Part shown: positions 11,846-22,228 of the stretch, one piece after another | Numbering within the stretch: the stretch's first letter is position 1 | How the letters are laid out: each line of letters begins with the position of its first letter | DNA from: Biscogniauxia marginata | Taxonomy: Eukaryota > Ascomycota > Sordariomycetes > Xylariales > Xylariaceae | Length of the DNA: 64,000 bases | Assembly (NCBI GenBank): GCA_022695795.1 | Contig: MU404072.1 | Span: 373,864-437,863 of the forward strand | Reading direction: 5' to 3' | Program-made: the position numbers and the translations under genes | The notes under the pieces: generated by a model | Database searches by the model: none | What the model was told of the DNA's origin: nothing | Seen by the model: only the letters and a program-made list of their open reading frames with translations

Positions 11846-12882
11846 TTTTATTATTATATTTTTAACTATTAAAAATTAATTATATCGAAATTAATTAATA
11901 ATTAATATTATTTAAATTATCGTATTTAATTTTATATTTTAAAAACTAAATACTTATTTTATATAAATTATTTTAATTAATTAATTACATTTTTCAAATT
12001 AAAGTCTTTTAAAATTAAAATAAAAATTAATAATATATAAAATTAATTAAAACTCTTTAAAATTTAAATTGTTAAATATTTTATATATTATATAAATATA
12101 TATTATATTATTTTTGTTTTATTATTACTTTTCAAGTTTTTTCTTTATTATTAATAATTATATTATTTTTAATTTATAAAGTTTTTTATTTTTTATTAAA
12201 AAATCTTTTAATTATATTTATTTATTTAAAATATAGTTTATTTTTTTTAAAAAAATTAATTTTTATAAGTGATACTATAAAATAAGGTCTTAAAAGTTAT
12301 ATTAATGAAAAGTGTATATTAAAATAATAATAATAAAAGAGGGTGGTTATAACAGGGTTGTAACTAGTTATATTTATAGCTCCTTTTATTTAATTTATTT
12401 AATAATATATATCTTCGGTACGTACCCCCCTTGTGACCCCGCATTAATAAGTTATATAATTTCTTATATAAAATCGTATTTTTTTTTAAATATTAATAAC
12501 TTTATTAAAATAAATGAAGAAAATCTCGGACCTTTTTTTAATTAAATATAAAATTAAAAAAAATTAAAATTAAAAAAACGTGAAAAAAAATTTATAATAA
12601 AACATATAAACTATTTATTATTACTTTTATATTTTTTAATTTTTATATTTTTAATTTTATATTTTATTAAACTAATTAAATATTTAATTAGAAATGTTTA
12701 AAACCTTTTCGATTTTTTATTAAATTATTAAAATTTTAATATAAATTAATTAATTAATCTTTATAAAAAAGCTTAATTCTTTAAATAAATAAATAATTTA
12801 TATGTTTTATTTTAATTTTTATTATTCAGTTTTTTATATATATTATAATCTTCTTTTTATATGTTATAAATAAGCTTAATAT

Positions 12883-13073
12883 AAGGTGTATACTTATTAT
12901 AATTGGTATTAACATGTACTTTATTTGTTTTAAGTTAATTTTTAACTTGAAATATATATATATAAAAATAAACTTCCTCTTTTTATATTGGGATAAAGCA
13001 AGTGTTTATCTTGCTTTATTTTTCTTTTATAAAAATACATTAATTATATTTAACTTGTTCTTTTAACGTGATA
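12883..13073. mobile_element. RIP-decayed LTR copy
   Basis: This stretch aligns base for base along most of its length with the GC-rich LTR at 13763-13953. Examples are GGATAAAGCAAGTGTTTATC here against GGATAAGGCAAGCGTTTGTC there, and CTTGTTCTTTTAACGTGATA against CTTGCCTTACGTCCGTGACA. Almost all differences are C to T or G to A. The right end near 13073 is clear; the left end is uncertain by tens of bases. Confidence 0.6.
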
Positions 13074-13329
13074 TTATATAAAAAATCAAGTAACTTATTT
13101 ATTTGTATTATTTATTTATTTTATATTATTTTAAAATAATAAAAAAGAACAAAAATATAATTAACATTATATAAACTAAGTTTATAAAAGAAAGCTTTAA
13201 TTAAAACTTTATAAATTAAGTTTTTTATTATTATAATAATATAAAAAGGATTTAAAATAATGTTTAATTTCCTGGTTTATTAATAAAAATATTAAAAGTG
13301 AAAAAAAAATTAAAATGGCTATTAAGATT

Positions 13330-13741
13330 ATTTATATAAATAAATAAATAAAATAAACTCGTAAACAAAATGAGGATTTATATAAAATCGACTTTTTCGA
13401 AATTTATAACTTTTCGCATAAAAATCGAAAAAATCTTAACATTATTATTATTATAATTATATAATTTAATTAATATTAAAATATATAAAAAGAAAACGCG
13501 TAAAAACTAAAATTATAATAAAATATATAAACCTTTTTACGTATTTTCCGTGTATTTAATTTTCTATTTTTTCGAGCTTTATTTTAAGTAAATTATATAA
13601 TTATATAATTAAAAAAAAGATTTAAGACTTTTCCGATTTTTACGCGGAAAGTTATAAATTTTCGAAAAAGTCGATTTTATATAAAACCCATTTTATTCGC
13701 GAGCTTATTTTATTTACTCGCTTATATAATACGTTATATAT
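13330..13741. repeat. Foldback / MITE-like long inverted repeat
   Basis: The left arm (about 13331-13440) and the right arm (about 13621-13730) are reverse complements with scattered transitions. Both contain GTCGATTTTATATAAAA or its complement, plus TTTTCG and CTCG blocks. The similarity continues inward, so the unit is nearly one palindrome of about 410 bp. There is no coding capacity. Related fragments lie at 11791-11845 and 19131-19166, which shows it is a dispersed family. Confidence 0.6.
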
Positions 13742-13762
13742 AAGTTTCCCGGTTTATTATTC

Positions 13763-13953
13763 TGTCACAAGCAGGGGTCACGGAAGCTACTAGCACGTAC
13801 CGTACCTGGCCCAGGGCAGTCCCTGACCTGTAGCAGGTATATAAGGGTAGCCTCTCTCCCCTTCCTTTGGGATAAGGCAAGCGTTTGTCTTGCCTCATCC
13901 CCCCCCCCATAGGAATACACTGGTTGTACCTAGCTTGCCTTACGTCCGTGACA
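13763..13953. mobile_element. Solo LTR (191 bp) with 5-bp target-site duplication
   Basis: The element starts TGTCAC and ends GTGACA, the TG...CA inverted ends of LTR retrotransposons. It is flanked by TATTC on both sides (13758-13762 and 13954-13958). It is a GC-rich island in AT-rich DNA and carries a TATATAA box at 13838-13844. A strong hairpin lies at 13869-13901 (stem GGGAT + AGGCAAG with a 7-base loop). No gag/pol is adjacent, so this is a solo LTR left by recombination. Its near-normal composition suggests insertion after the surrounding DNA had been hit by RIP, or escape because of its short length. Confidence 0.8.
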
Positions 13954-14419
13954 TATTCTTTTATTTTATTCTTTTATAATAAATATAATAACGGGGTGTT
14001 TTACTTATTATTTTATTATTAAGCTTAATATAAATTATTAAACCATAACATTTATTATTAAATTTATTTTATATTTCTATATATTTATATTATAATTAAA
14101 TATAAATATAATTATTATAACTTTAATAAAAATATTAAATGAAATTTATTTTATAAGAAATTATTAAAAAAACTTAATTATTTTAAAGTTATTAATTAAT
14201 ATTAATGTTTATTATGTTTTTTATATTTTAAAATAAATTAATACTTTATTTAATATAATTAAATAACTTTATATTTATAAATAAAAAGTTTAATTTAATT
14301 TAAGTATATTATATATCGAAAAATAAGTATTATAATTATTTAAATTAAATATGGCAAGTAATAAAGATATAAGGTATAACTAACGGGAAACACGGTGAAA
14401 ATAACCGTTTCGGGCTTCC

Positions 14420-17265
14420 CGTCCTTAAGTATGCAAATAAAGCAATCCAACACATGTCATGGGATTCCCGCGGCCACCCAACCGGGCACCTGGGGTCTAC
14501 CCGTATCATACACAGATCGGCTGTGTTACCCGGCTTCCAGGTCACGACCTAAACTGGAAATTACCGCGCAGGTCACACAGGTGAGCCTCCAACCTAGTCA
14601 TGCTTTCTGCTGCAGGGATCTAGGCTCGTCATTGTTAATGGAACGTACCGCGCGTTCAGAGATGCGACGCCGGCTAGGCTGCCTGCATCACCGTCCCAGT
14701 ACAAGCTTGTTCGTTCGGCATGCCGTCATGCTTCGCCTCGAGACTGTGACGTTGCTCGCCCTTGAACCGCTAGCAAAAGATTCCTTACGTTTCAACGGCA
14801 AGAAAAGATTTCCGTTTGTTGGAGGGTTACACAGATCGCCGGACGAATCTGGAACTTGATAGCCGAGTCGAGGGATTGTATACCTTTGCTGATATTTGGG
14901 ATTCATCTCACACACTAACGGAACCTGTAACATAGGGGTTATCGTTTGCATTGTTCTCTAGGACGACATCTTCCCCAGGGGGACCGGAATGTGTTGTCCA
15001 ATTACAAAATGAGATATAAGTTATATTCTCTGATAAGGGGGTATTAGCAGAACCTAGGATGCTTAACCCTTGTAGAGCGGGTGCTAACAGCAAGAAAAAT
15101 AATGATTGATTAATAGCCCCTGTATCACATGTTGCATACAGCACACGGCAGACTATCATAAACACGTCGTTATAATCAGAGCTTTGTAACCCGGTCATTA
15201 ATCACATCATCATCAAGTGACAAGCGTGGGTGGGCAGCACTTCATCAGTATGAAACACACCTACCTATACCATTCACTGCGGTCAACCATTCATATTCAA
15301 TATGTTAGCGAGAAAAAGCATCATCGCTCCTAGATATTATGCAATCGTGTAATATCAATGGTCATCGTCTACGTTGTTTGAATACCTTAGTCCTCGTCCT
15401 ACGGAGTGACAAACCCCGTCGCACACAAGAAATCACGAATCAAAAGTCTTAGCTATAAGTCCAGCAGTCTCGTGTGGGCCCTAAATCACCGTCTTACCAA
15501 TACATTCCCTATAATACCCCATGCGCCAATTCTCTCCGGAGTCTATGGTTTTCCCTCTCTAGAAAGCCACCACGGTGAAATATCATGGCCTATGCAGCCA
15601 AGTGGACAAGACGCAGATAGAGGACAGCACAGGGCACTAGAGCTATCGGCATAACGGCGTCATCCTCAAAGTATCTGAATCATAGCTCGGCGGCATTATG
15701 CCAACATGTCTATTCAATGGCCGTACTCTCTCAGCCGCGTAGGAATACCCTGTCTGGAGCAGTCCTACTCCTAATCTACCTGAGTAACCTGCATACTCTG
15801 GGCCTGGACCTACGTACTAACCCTCCCCCTTTTTCTCTCCGTCATAGCTTATCGACGAAAGGGGTGGATCAGTCCAGTCACTTGATTTTACCCTGTAAGA
15901 AGACGTCGGCCTGGTCTCGAGATCAGATCTTGTCGAATCCTGTCTGGCTAGACTTTTCCTGGGAAGGTATCGAGATGAAAGTTGGTATGAAGGGATCCTG
16001 TCGCCTACCTCGTCCGTCCTCGACTGGCTCTTGTTCTCTATTCTCTCAGCTTTGAAGTTTGGTAGGATCTCCGTTGCATTTAGGTTGAGTGTCTCACCCT
16101 GTCAATTGTTTCAGTCAGTGGTCACTTTGACATGAGATGCTTCCGTTTCACCATCACTAGCTTCAACTTCGTCTCCTTCTTCAGAAGGCACGTTGAGTGT
16201 AGTATTCTCTCTACCCTTATCGATTTCTTTGTTAACTACCTAGGTACCTTTTATTCGTTGGCATGTACACGGTGAGATATATCTGATGGGTTTGGATCTG
16301 CACTGTCGTCCAGCGATATATTTGAAGTCGGTAGATAAGTGTATTAAGTCCCAACAACCACGAAGCCAGTTGTGTGGCTCCAGCTTTTCCTGGGAGGCGT
16401 ATTTCTCTTCATATACTTCTCTCTTATCAGAATACGGGCCCTTGTGTATAGCAAGCGGTATAATGATTACCATTATCAGAATCGTCTTCGTATAAAGGTA
16501 GCACTGATGGGGATCGGCTCGTGGCAGTATATCATGGATTATTTCTATTATATATATTATGATCATTTAAGGGATAGGCGCGTATGGTATTTGAATTAGG
16601 TTGGCGAGGGCTGGCTCATCACCCAGCCACTGATATATGAACGCAGCCATCAATATCTGCGCCGCTAGTATCAAACTACGTAAAGTAGCTATCCTATTTG
16701 GTCACCCTTGTTTAGGTTGGACATAGGATCTTTATGCAGCCTCACTGGCCAGGTGTTACGATTCAACTGGATCTACTTACCCTTTGCCCTTGCGCGTCCG
16801 GATTTGGGTTCTTCCTTCTCCTCTATCATCACGTGATGACAGAACGACGCTCCGTGGTGCTCTGGGAGCAAGACGGAGCACGCTCCCTTGTGCTCTGGGA
16901 GCAGGACAGAGCTCACATTGAATGACGGATCTGGACAACTATAAGTAGGATGGGATTTCCTTGTGTAATTAGTCTCGGGTTCTCTAGCTATCAATCTAAG
17001 ACTACAGTCACTCTTTGATACTATAGTGAGAGTACCTTGAAACCTCTCTGACGAACATAACATTGTGATTCAATTGAACCAATCTCAACCCACTGTTACC
17101 TTCAAATCAAGAAAACCCAGTACGTACTCACCTGTGAAGTCAGCTGACTAGGAACACACAGGGAGGTTCGTCACACCAGGCTAGAGAATTAATCATTCAT
17201 ATAAAATCTCGAGGCTCTCGAACACAATTATTCGCACCAATTGGTAGTAATTAGCTTTCACGGTT
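14420..17265. other. Gene-poor accessory DNA
   Basis: Several ORFs of 60-154 codons exist on both strands (for example 14395-14859 +, 14908-15198 -, 15717-16055 +), but none resembles a family, has a clear signal peptide or shows plausible splicing partners. A TACCTAGGTA palindrome lies at 16237-16246. Confidence 0.4.
16857..16922. repeat. Tandem duplication of a 33-bp unit
   Basis: Two adjacent copies (16857-16889 and 16890-16922) both begin GTGCTCTGGGAGCA and diverge by a few substitutions toward their ends. No gene is attached. Confidence 0.6.
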
Positions 17266-18860
17266 ATGGAGCATTCCTCTTCAATCGAGAATCATGAGCC
17301 TGGTGCTCGAATTATGCACTCGGGTCATGGCTCTCAGAACATCCTTACCGCAGGTGGCCAGCTGTACGATGTCGGCAAGCTTGTACAGACTTACTTCGTG
17401 TATGTTACCCTGGCTCTACTTGAGATACATTATGTCACTAACTAAACGCATCTCTGAGTAAAGTAGCCCCTAAAAGATTCCGTGAACACATGAGACTATC
17501 CAACGAGAACAACGAAGGTTTGCCTAGAAGATCTGAAGAATGGTAGAAATGAGAATGAAGGTTAACATACGTACAATTTGGATGTAGACATATGTAGTTC
17601 TACAAACAACGGTCTATTTTTACTATGTCCTAGTAGTTGTTAGAACTAGGAAAAGTACACTTGCGTAAGTCTATCTTTAAAAGATCTAGTTTATTAAAGT
17701 GCATCGCTAAAAAGCAATTTCGGTTTATCATTGTTAAGCATACAAAACATACTACAAGGATAAACGAAAGACCTACTTGCTGTGTTTATGTCTATTTCTG
17801 TGAAGAAGATTATATCGAGCCCACTCTAGTGTATTTTTACACAAGCATATTAGCCCAAATATTGCGGCAACGCCCATCCGGGTACAAGATTTTGCTCAGC
17901 CTCAAGACAAATTCAAGGAATATATGTCCCGTAAAATATCGCTGAGCCAAGATGAGTATTTGGCTCTCCTTGCGGCAGAGACAGCATTTCAGCAAGGTGT
18001 TCCTGATTGTGGATGCCCTTAATACATGCGATAACACCATGATTAGGAAAAGTTCATCGAAGACATTAGACAGTTGCTTAATACATAGAACATACTAATC
18101 ACGTCAAGGTCTGGAACGTTGACTGGATGTCAGAGTGAGTTGGATAGACGACTCACAGTTCATGCCTATAAAAGTGACAACAATGTATATGTCGAGGCGT
18201 ACACTAAAGAGAACGACTCAATTGTGCAGCTGATTCAAAAACGGCTTGCATCAGATCCCTCATTTCAAGACACTGTTTGAAATACATTTGCCCAGAAAGT
18301 TCAGGGATGTTTGTTCAACTTTATGTATCCAGAACACACCGGTGCTAGGTTTCTGCTTGCAAAGCTGCACATGGACACTTTAGTAGCACGGCATACCCTT
18401 GGGCACCTTCATAGTATGCTAGAACAGTTCCTTAAAGATAAAACTAAGACATTCAACATAACACTATAATGGCTAGAGAAACAAGAGGGATTCCGACGCC
18501 AAGTAGTTCAACATGTCCTGTCTTGGTAACTATTTTCAATACGGCTTGTTACCGTGGACGAGGTCAGGCACGCTTTTGCAGTTGAATGGATGACATATTC
18601 TTTCAACTCTGAATGCATACCTAAGAAGAATAGAGTAACCTTAATTTGTGGCAGTATCGTTGTCCTCGACCAAGAAAGCAGAGTTCTTCGATTTGTTCAT
18701 GATACCGTCTCGGAACACGTTTGACGCTCACAATTTTTGTTTGAAGATACTTATCATTAGTCAAGATACTACTTAAGCTTGGTCCCCGTGTGAATGCTCA
18801 GGATAGACGTGGAGATACTCTATTACACCTAGCAGTTGCCAGCTAGCACGAAGGTACCTA
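17266..18860 (+). pseudogene. Broken NACHT-ankyrin (NLR-like) gene
   Basis: Recognisable pieces of a fungal NLR occur in the right order but in shifting frames with stops. Near 17690 a degraded P-loop region reads RSSLLKCIAKK. Near 17790-17860 comes YVYFCEEDYIEPTLVYFYTS. The Walker B strand VFLIVDALNTCD lies at about 17995-18030. Then follow NDSIVQLIQKRLASDP (about 18210), ARFLLAKLHMDTLVARHTL (about 18350) and VTVDEVRHAFAVEW (about 18550). Last comes an ankyrin unit VNAQDRRGDTLLHLAVAS (about 18790). An ATG at 17266 opens a possible N-terminal segment (IMHSGHGSQNILTAGGQLYD) that resembles the short repeat motifs preceding NACHT domains in amyloid-signalling NLRs. Functional members act in non-self recognition and programmed cell death. 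This copy cannot encode a full protein. Confidence 0.72.
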
Positions 18861-19130
18861 TCTACTGTCAAGGTTCTGCCAGACCCGGCCGCCTCTCGTG
18901 CTGTAAATGCCCGTCCTCCGTTTTGTAGAGGGGCCGGAAGACGGTTTTATCTTAAACGGAGTTATGAAGGGCCTGGAAGTTATGCTCATCCTGCTTCGGA
19001 CGATGCTGTGCCTTTCTTCGCTAACCCCTCCTTAACTCCTGTACTTACACCAGAAAAAAAGATCTCGTTGAGCCGTGTTATCGCAATCACGTGACCCCAC
19101 TTATAGGTGATCAACACTATTCCTGGCTAA
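18861..19130. other. Spacer after the NACHT-ankyrin relic
   Basis: No gene seen. The sequence regains mixed composition after the ankyrin remnant, and no further ankyrin repeats are readable. Confidence 0.35.
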
Positions 19131-19212
19131 GTTATAAACTTTTGAAAAAGTCGATTTTATATAAAAAACTATTATAAATAAGGGTTATAAAAGCTATTAA
19201 TAGTCCTGGCTA
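19121..19212. repeat. Short foldback-element fragment between 9-bp direct repeats
   Basis: Bases 19131-19166 match 13651-13686 in the foldback element at 34 of 36 positions, with both differences being transitions. The fragment is bracketed by perfect direct repeats TCCTGGCTA at 19121-19129 and 19204-19212, which may be a target-site duplication around a 74-bp insert. Confidence 0.5.
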
Positions 19213-19358
19213 TAAAGTACCCACCTAGATACCTACTTGTATATATAGTAGTAAGGCGTAAGAATTAAGGTGTTTATTCTTTCCTTTACACCTTAGAGAT
19301 CAATATGCCCTCTATTAAGCTATGCACCCTATCCTATAACAAGTGACTGCGACATGTC

Positions 19359-20777
19359 CTAACTTGACTGGAAGGACCAAGCAAAGGATCCATGTCCCTC
19401 TGCCGATTGGGAGGTGCTAGCTATCGAATTGAAGGAGTCACCGAGGTTTCCTTTCTTCTTTCTCGTCGAACGCCTGGAGCCACTAGATGATGCATGGCTG
19501 GATGCAAATGACCTAGTGAATATTGATTCACGGACCGTCTCGTCTTGACCACCTCGGGAGTAGCCTTCAAATTGGGCTTGTTGGCTTCGTGTTGCGACAG
19601 GCATGTCACCTTGGTCCCGGTGCATCGAGTTCCGTTGTGACTTTGATCTCTTTGATCCCGTAATAGGGTGAGCTGGAGTTTTAGCCCTGCGTTTGCGTGC
19701 TCTTGTTTGTCGCTCCAAAATTGTATTATTATCGATCTTATCTCTGTGCTCCTGCTCTTCAAACACTGGACTTCCCCCCCGGGTTATCTCGCCCAATGAA
19801 GTATAAGTGTCAGTTCCTTTAATCGACGAGTCTTGGATAGCAAGGAGTGGAAGCCTTCCACTGCCGCTCGCAGTCCATGGTATTTGACAGTATTCCAGTA
19901 ACAACCGAATTCTATTGCCAGGGTTGATAAAGGGCACACCTAGTGTTTGACCAGGTTCTAGGGGGATCTCCGGGCTACAGGGGTTGTACGGCTCGTCGCC
20001 TTCCCCATAAGCCTCGCTTGTATCTGCAATCTGTTGTTCTTGGTGATCCGCGATGATGCGTCCTTCCAGAGCATCTTTCTGCCTGTGAAACATCGAGAGT
20101 CTTACCGGGACTAATTCTTCTTCGCTAATGACAAACCCATATCGTGTCTTTCCGAGATACATATATTTTGTGATTTGCTGGACCACCCTTCGGGCTTTCT
20201 GTTTCAGTCGTTCGTCATCGGAGTTTATCCACTCAGACTTCCATTTCTTGGCGGGCTTACAATCTCCAGGGACTATATTGCCGAATGGTGCCTTGTCTCC
20301 AGCCTTTTTTTGATAGACACACCAGTCCGGCTTTTGCAAGTTGCCAAGCTCGTTTGGTATATGTCCTTCACCATCATTCTTAGTGAAATGGATCACCCCT
20401 CTGCTCAGAGGCCCCTTTAACTGATTCTTCATCAAGATATCCCTAGTACCATCTAAAGCACGTTGTACAACCTTTTCATTCCAGCCATGTGTGAGTGTGA
20501 TAACTGATCCCTCTTCAAGGATATCAGTCTTGACAGAAGCTGCATCGTTCGCGTCCCTGGTTCTATCTTCATGCACCTCTTGTCGTAGAACCTCGCCAAA
20601 AGTTGCTTCCAAGTTCTCCCAGGTGACATCTGCCCATAATTTGCAGTCGTGTGGGCCATACACTCTAGAAGTTTTGGTGCTTTTCCCTTCTTTGGATTCG
20701 CTTGAATCCACCTTTGGGTTTGCCAAAGTCAGAGAGTGGAGGAACGTAGGAGCCATCTTGCTGGAGCAGGTCTCCAT
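19359..20777 (-). CDS. Fungal PD-(D/E)XK nuclease-like protein
   Basis: Single ORF of 472 residues with a start beyond which no upstream exon is evident. The region from about residue 70 to 240 has the pattern of the restriction-nuclease fold. A helix reads EKVVQRALDGTRDILM, then comes KPDWCVY with the PD aspartate at 151, and a second strand GDCKPAKKW giving D172-x-K174, the D-x-K signature. A helix follows (KARRVVQQITKYMYLG). The C-terminal 170 residues are low complexity, serine/arginine-rich, with a basic ARKRRAKTPAHPI and SRRSTRKKKG that look like nuclear localisation signals. I recall similar proteins as multicopy families in Sordariomycetes, often annotated hypothetical. It lies next to an FTA2/kinase-like gene across a 600-bp gap, transcribed divergently. 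Catalytic activity is not shown; the fold assignment rests on motif spacing only. Confidence 0.55.
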   Translation of the reverse strand: METCSSKMAPTFLHSLTLANPKVDSSESKEGKSTKTSRVYGPHDCKLWADVTWENLEATFGEVLRQEVHEDRTRDANDAASVKTDILEEGSVITLTHGWNEKVVQRALDGTRDILMKNQLKGPLSRGVIHFTKNDGEGHIPNELGNLQKPDWCVYQKKAGDKAPFGNIVPGDCKPAKKWKSEWINSDDERLKQKARRVVQQITKYMYLGKTRYGFVISEEELVPVRLSMFHRQKDALEGRIIADHQEQQIADTSEAYGEGDEPYNPCSPEIPLEPGQTLGVPFINPGNRIRLLLEYCQIPWTASGSGRLPLLAIQDSSIKGTDTYTSLGEITRGGSPVFEEQEHRDKIDNNTILERQTRARKRRAKTPAHPITGSKRSKSQRNSMHRDQGDMPVATRSQQAQFEGYSRGGQDETVRESIFTRSFASSHASSSGSRRSTRKKKGNLGDSFNSIASTSQSAEGHGSFAWSFQSS

Positions 20778-21382
20778 GTCGGAGGACTGAATCCGATTGC
20801 AGATTTCCTCCAGTAAATGAGTCGTCCTCTTATTATATTTAGTGAATGTTCTCTCCAGACTGGAATGGCTTACTAGGAGTGCTGATACTAATGAGTATCT
20901 CTTCAGCCATCCACAGAGGTGGATGCTCGGTATAAGCCGACTCCTAGTTTGAAGGAGAAAAAATTCAATGTTCAGGATATCCCCGCATATCTCGATAGTG
21001 CCGAAGCCCTGTGTCTATCAAATGGGAATATCCGTGAATGATCAGTTAAGTTGCCGTGCAGAAGATGCATCCGTAATGCATTATCTCTGCAGATATATTG
21101 GTTTCTTGCGAGCGAATAGGACTTCGTTACCAAGTACTCGATTATCCTATCGTCCAATAGCTCGTAAGGTGTGACTATATAAATTATCATGCTGCATAAC
21201 ACCATCCCCATCAGGAAACCTCCGGGCGTGGTCTGGATCGTCCCAGTGCACATGACCAGATTACTTCCCTGCGTCTCTTCCTATGACGGTACAGCTTGTG
21301 CCGGACATACGACTTATGCTGTGCACGAGGTCGTAAGCCATTCCGTGACTTCAGTGCTTCAATATGAATATAGAGTCAGATC
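20778..21382. promoter_or_regulatory. Divergent intergenic region between the nuclease-like and FTA2-like genes
   Basis: About 600 bp separates the two divergent start codons. No shared operator or TATA box stands out. Short ORFs here have no resemblance to known proteins. Confidence 0.35.
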
Positions 21383-22228
21383 ATGGCAGAATTGATACCA
21401 AACATTCAAGGGCCAAAGCTATTTCCATTCCCCGGAAATTTCGCCCGTGCTCAATTTGTCAAGCTTCTAAGTTCGGAGGTTGAGCTTAATAGCTCTAGCG
21501 AGGGACCTCATAGTCGAGTATTTCAAGTAATATTAGAAGGAAAGAAATATGCAGTCAAAATCGTGCGCCAGAAAGCCCATTTGCAGTGTTCTAGTCTAAT
21601 TGAATCTTAGTTCAAATTCATCAGTATCGATGATATCCGCATCTTCGCGCCCATGCAAGAGCACCGTGTGAAAGACGACCTGGTGCGGTATCAACTAGAT
21701 CCTTTCTTCGCTGAATGCCGGGCTTTCGGTCGTTTAGTTGAAAGGGGGAAGGATGATAAGCTCGCAGTAAAGTGCTATGGCTACGTCTTCTTGTCCAAAG
21801 CCGTGGAACGGCGCCTCGAGCAACAATTCGGCATCCATGATTGGAATCGTCAAATAAAAGACCGTGCCCGTCCTTTGAGAGCCATCGTGAAAGATTATAT
21901 TCGTCACAAATCATTTCAGAATCGGAAGCCATTTATCAAGATGAGGAATAATATAGAAGAACTCAACAAGATGGGAATTTATAATATGGATATTCGAAAG
22001 GAGAATTACCTTGGCGGGCGGCTGTTCGATTTCAGTATTGCTATCACCTCACCTCATTTAAGCCTTTGGACGGAGCTAAGGACGAAAGAACAAATCTTGG
22101 ACGATATGAATAGCGACCTCAAATTGTTTGATTCCATTGTGAAAGAGGTGAATGAAGAGAAGGGCCGCATGGAGAAAGAACGCCGGGAAAGGAGGAGGAC
22201 ACGCGAGAGGAATGCGAAGAGACGATAA
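21383..22228 (+). pseudogene. FTA2-like (protein-kinase-fold) gene interrupted by one in-frame stop
   Basis: The reading frame starting at ATG 21383 hits a TAG at 21608-21610 and then continues in the same frame to 22228, about 281 codons in all. Before the stop comes QGPKLFPFPGNF and VFQVILEGKKYAVKIV with a VAIK-like lysine at residue 59. After it come DPFFAECRAFGRLVE, KCYGYVFLSKAVE, LRAIVKDYIRH and IYNMDIRKENYLGG with the catalytic-loop-like D and N. RLFDFSIAITSPH, in the place of DFG, follows. This order is that of the PF13095 (Sim4 subunit FTA2) superfamily, which is widely amplified in fungi. The C-terminus is a charged helix (KERRERRRTRERNAKRR). No convincing intron removes the TAG; CAG to TAG would be a RIP-type change. 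It could still be expressed from a downstream ATG (21653), but would lack the N-lobe. Confidence 0.68.

Larger units (their letters stand above)
11634..14419. mobile_element. TIR-bounded, AT-saturated DNA transposon-like unit with 6-bp direct repeat
   Basis: The unit proper is 11640-14413 (2774 bp). Its left end reads CCGGAACGGTTATTTTCACC. The reverse complement of its right end reads CCGAAACGGTTATTTTCACC. The similarity continues to about 47-50 bp, and the roughly six differences are all transitions. GCTTCC lies immediately outside on both sides (11634-11639 and 14414-14419), as expected of a target-site duplication. The interior is overwhelmingly A+T with no readable transposase, consistent with RIP. 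I cannot assign the superfamily: a 6-bp duplication is not diagnostic. Nested elements are listed separately. Confidence 0.65.

Noticed and set aside
12312..12545. 77-codon ORF in the AT-rich block
   Set aside because: Isoleucine/tyrosine-rich composition simply reflects A+T-saturated DNA.
14395..14859. 154-codon plus-strand ORF next to the transposon end
   Set aside because: It begins inside the inverted repeat and shows no domain or plausible protein composition.
14908..15198. 96-codon minus-strand ORF with a hydrophobic stretch
   Set aside because: The hydrophobic segment is internal rather than a signal peptide, and nothing recognisable follows; left unannotated.
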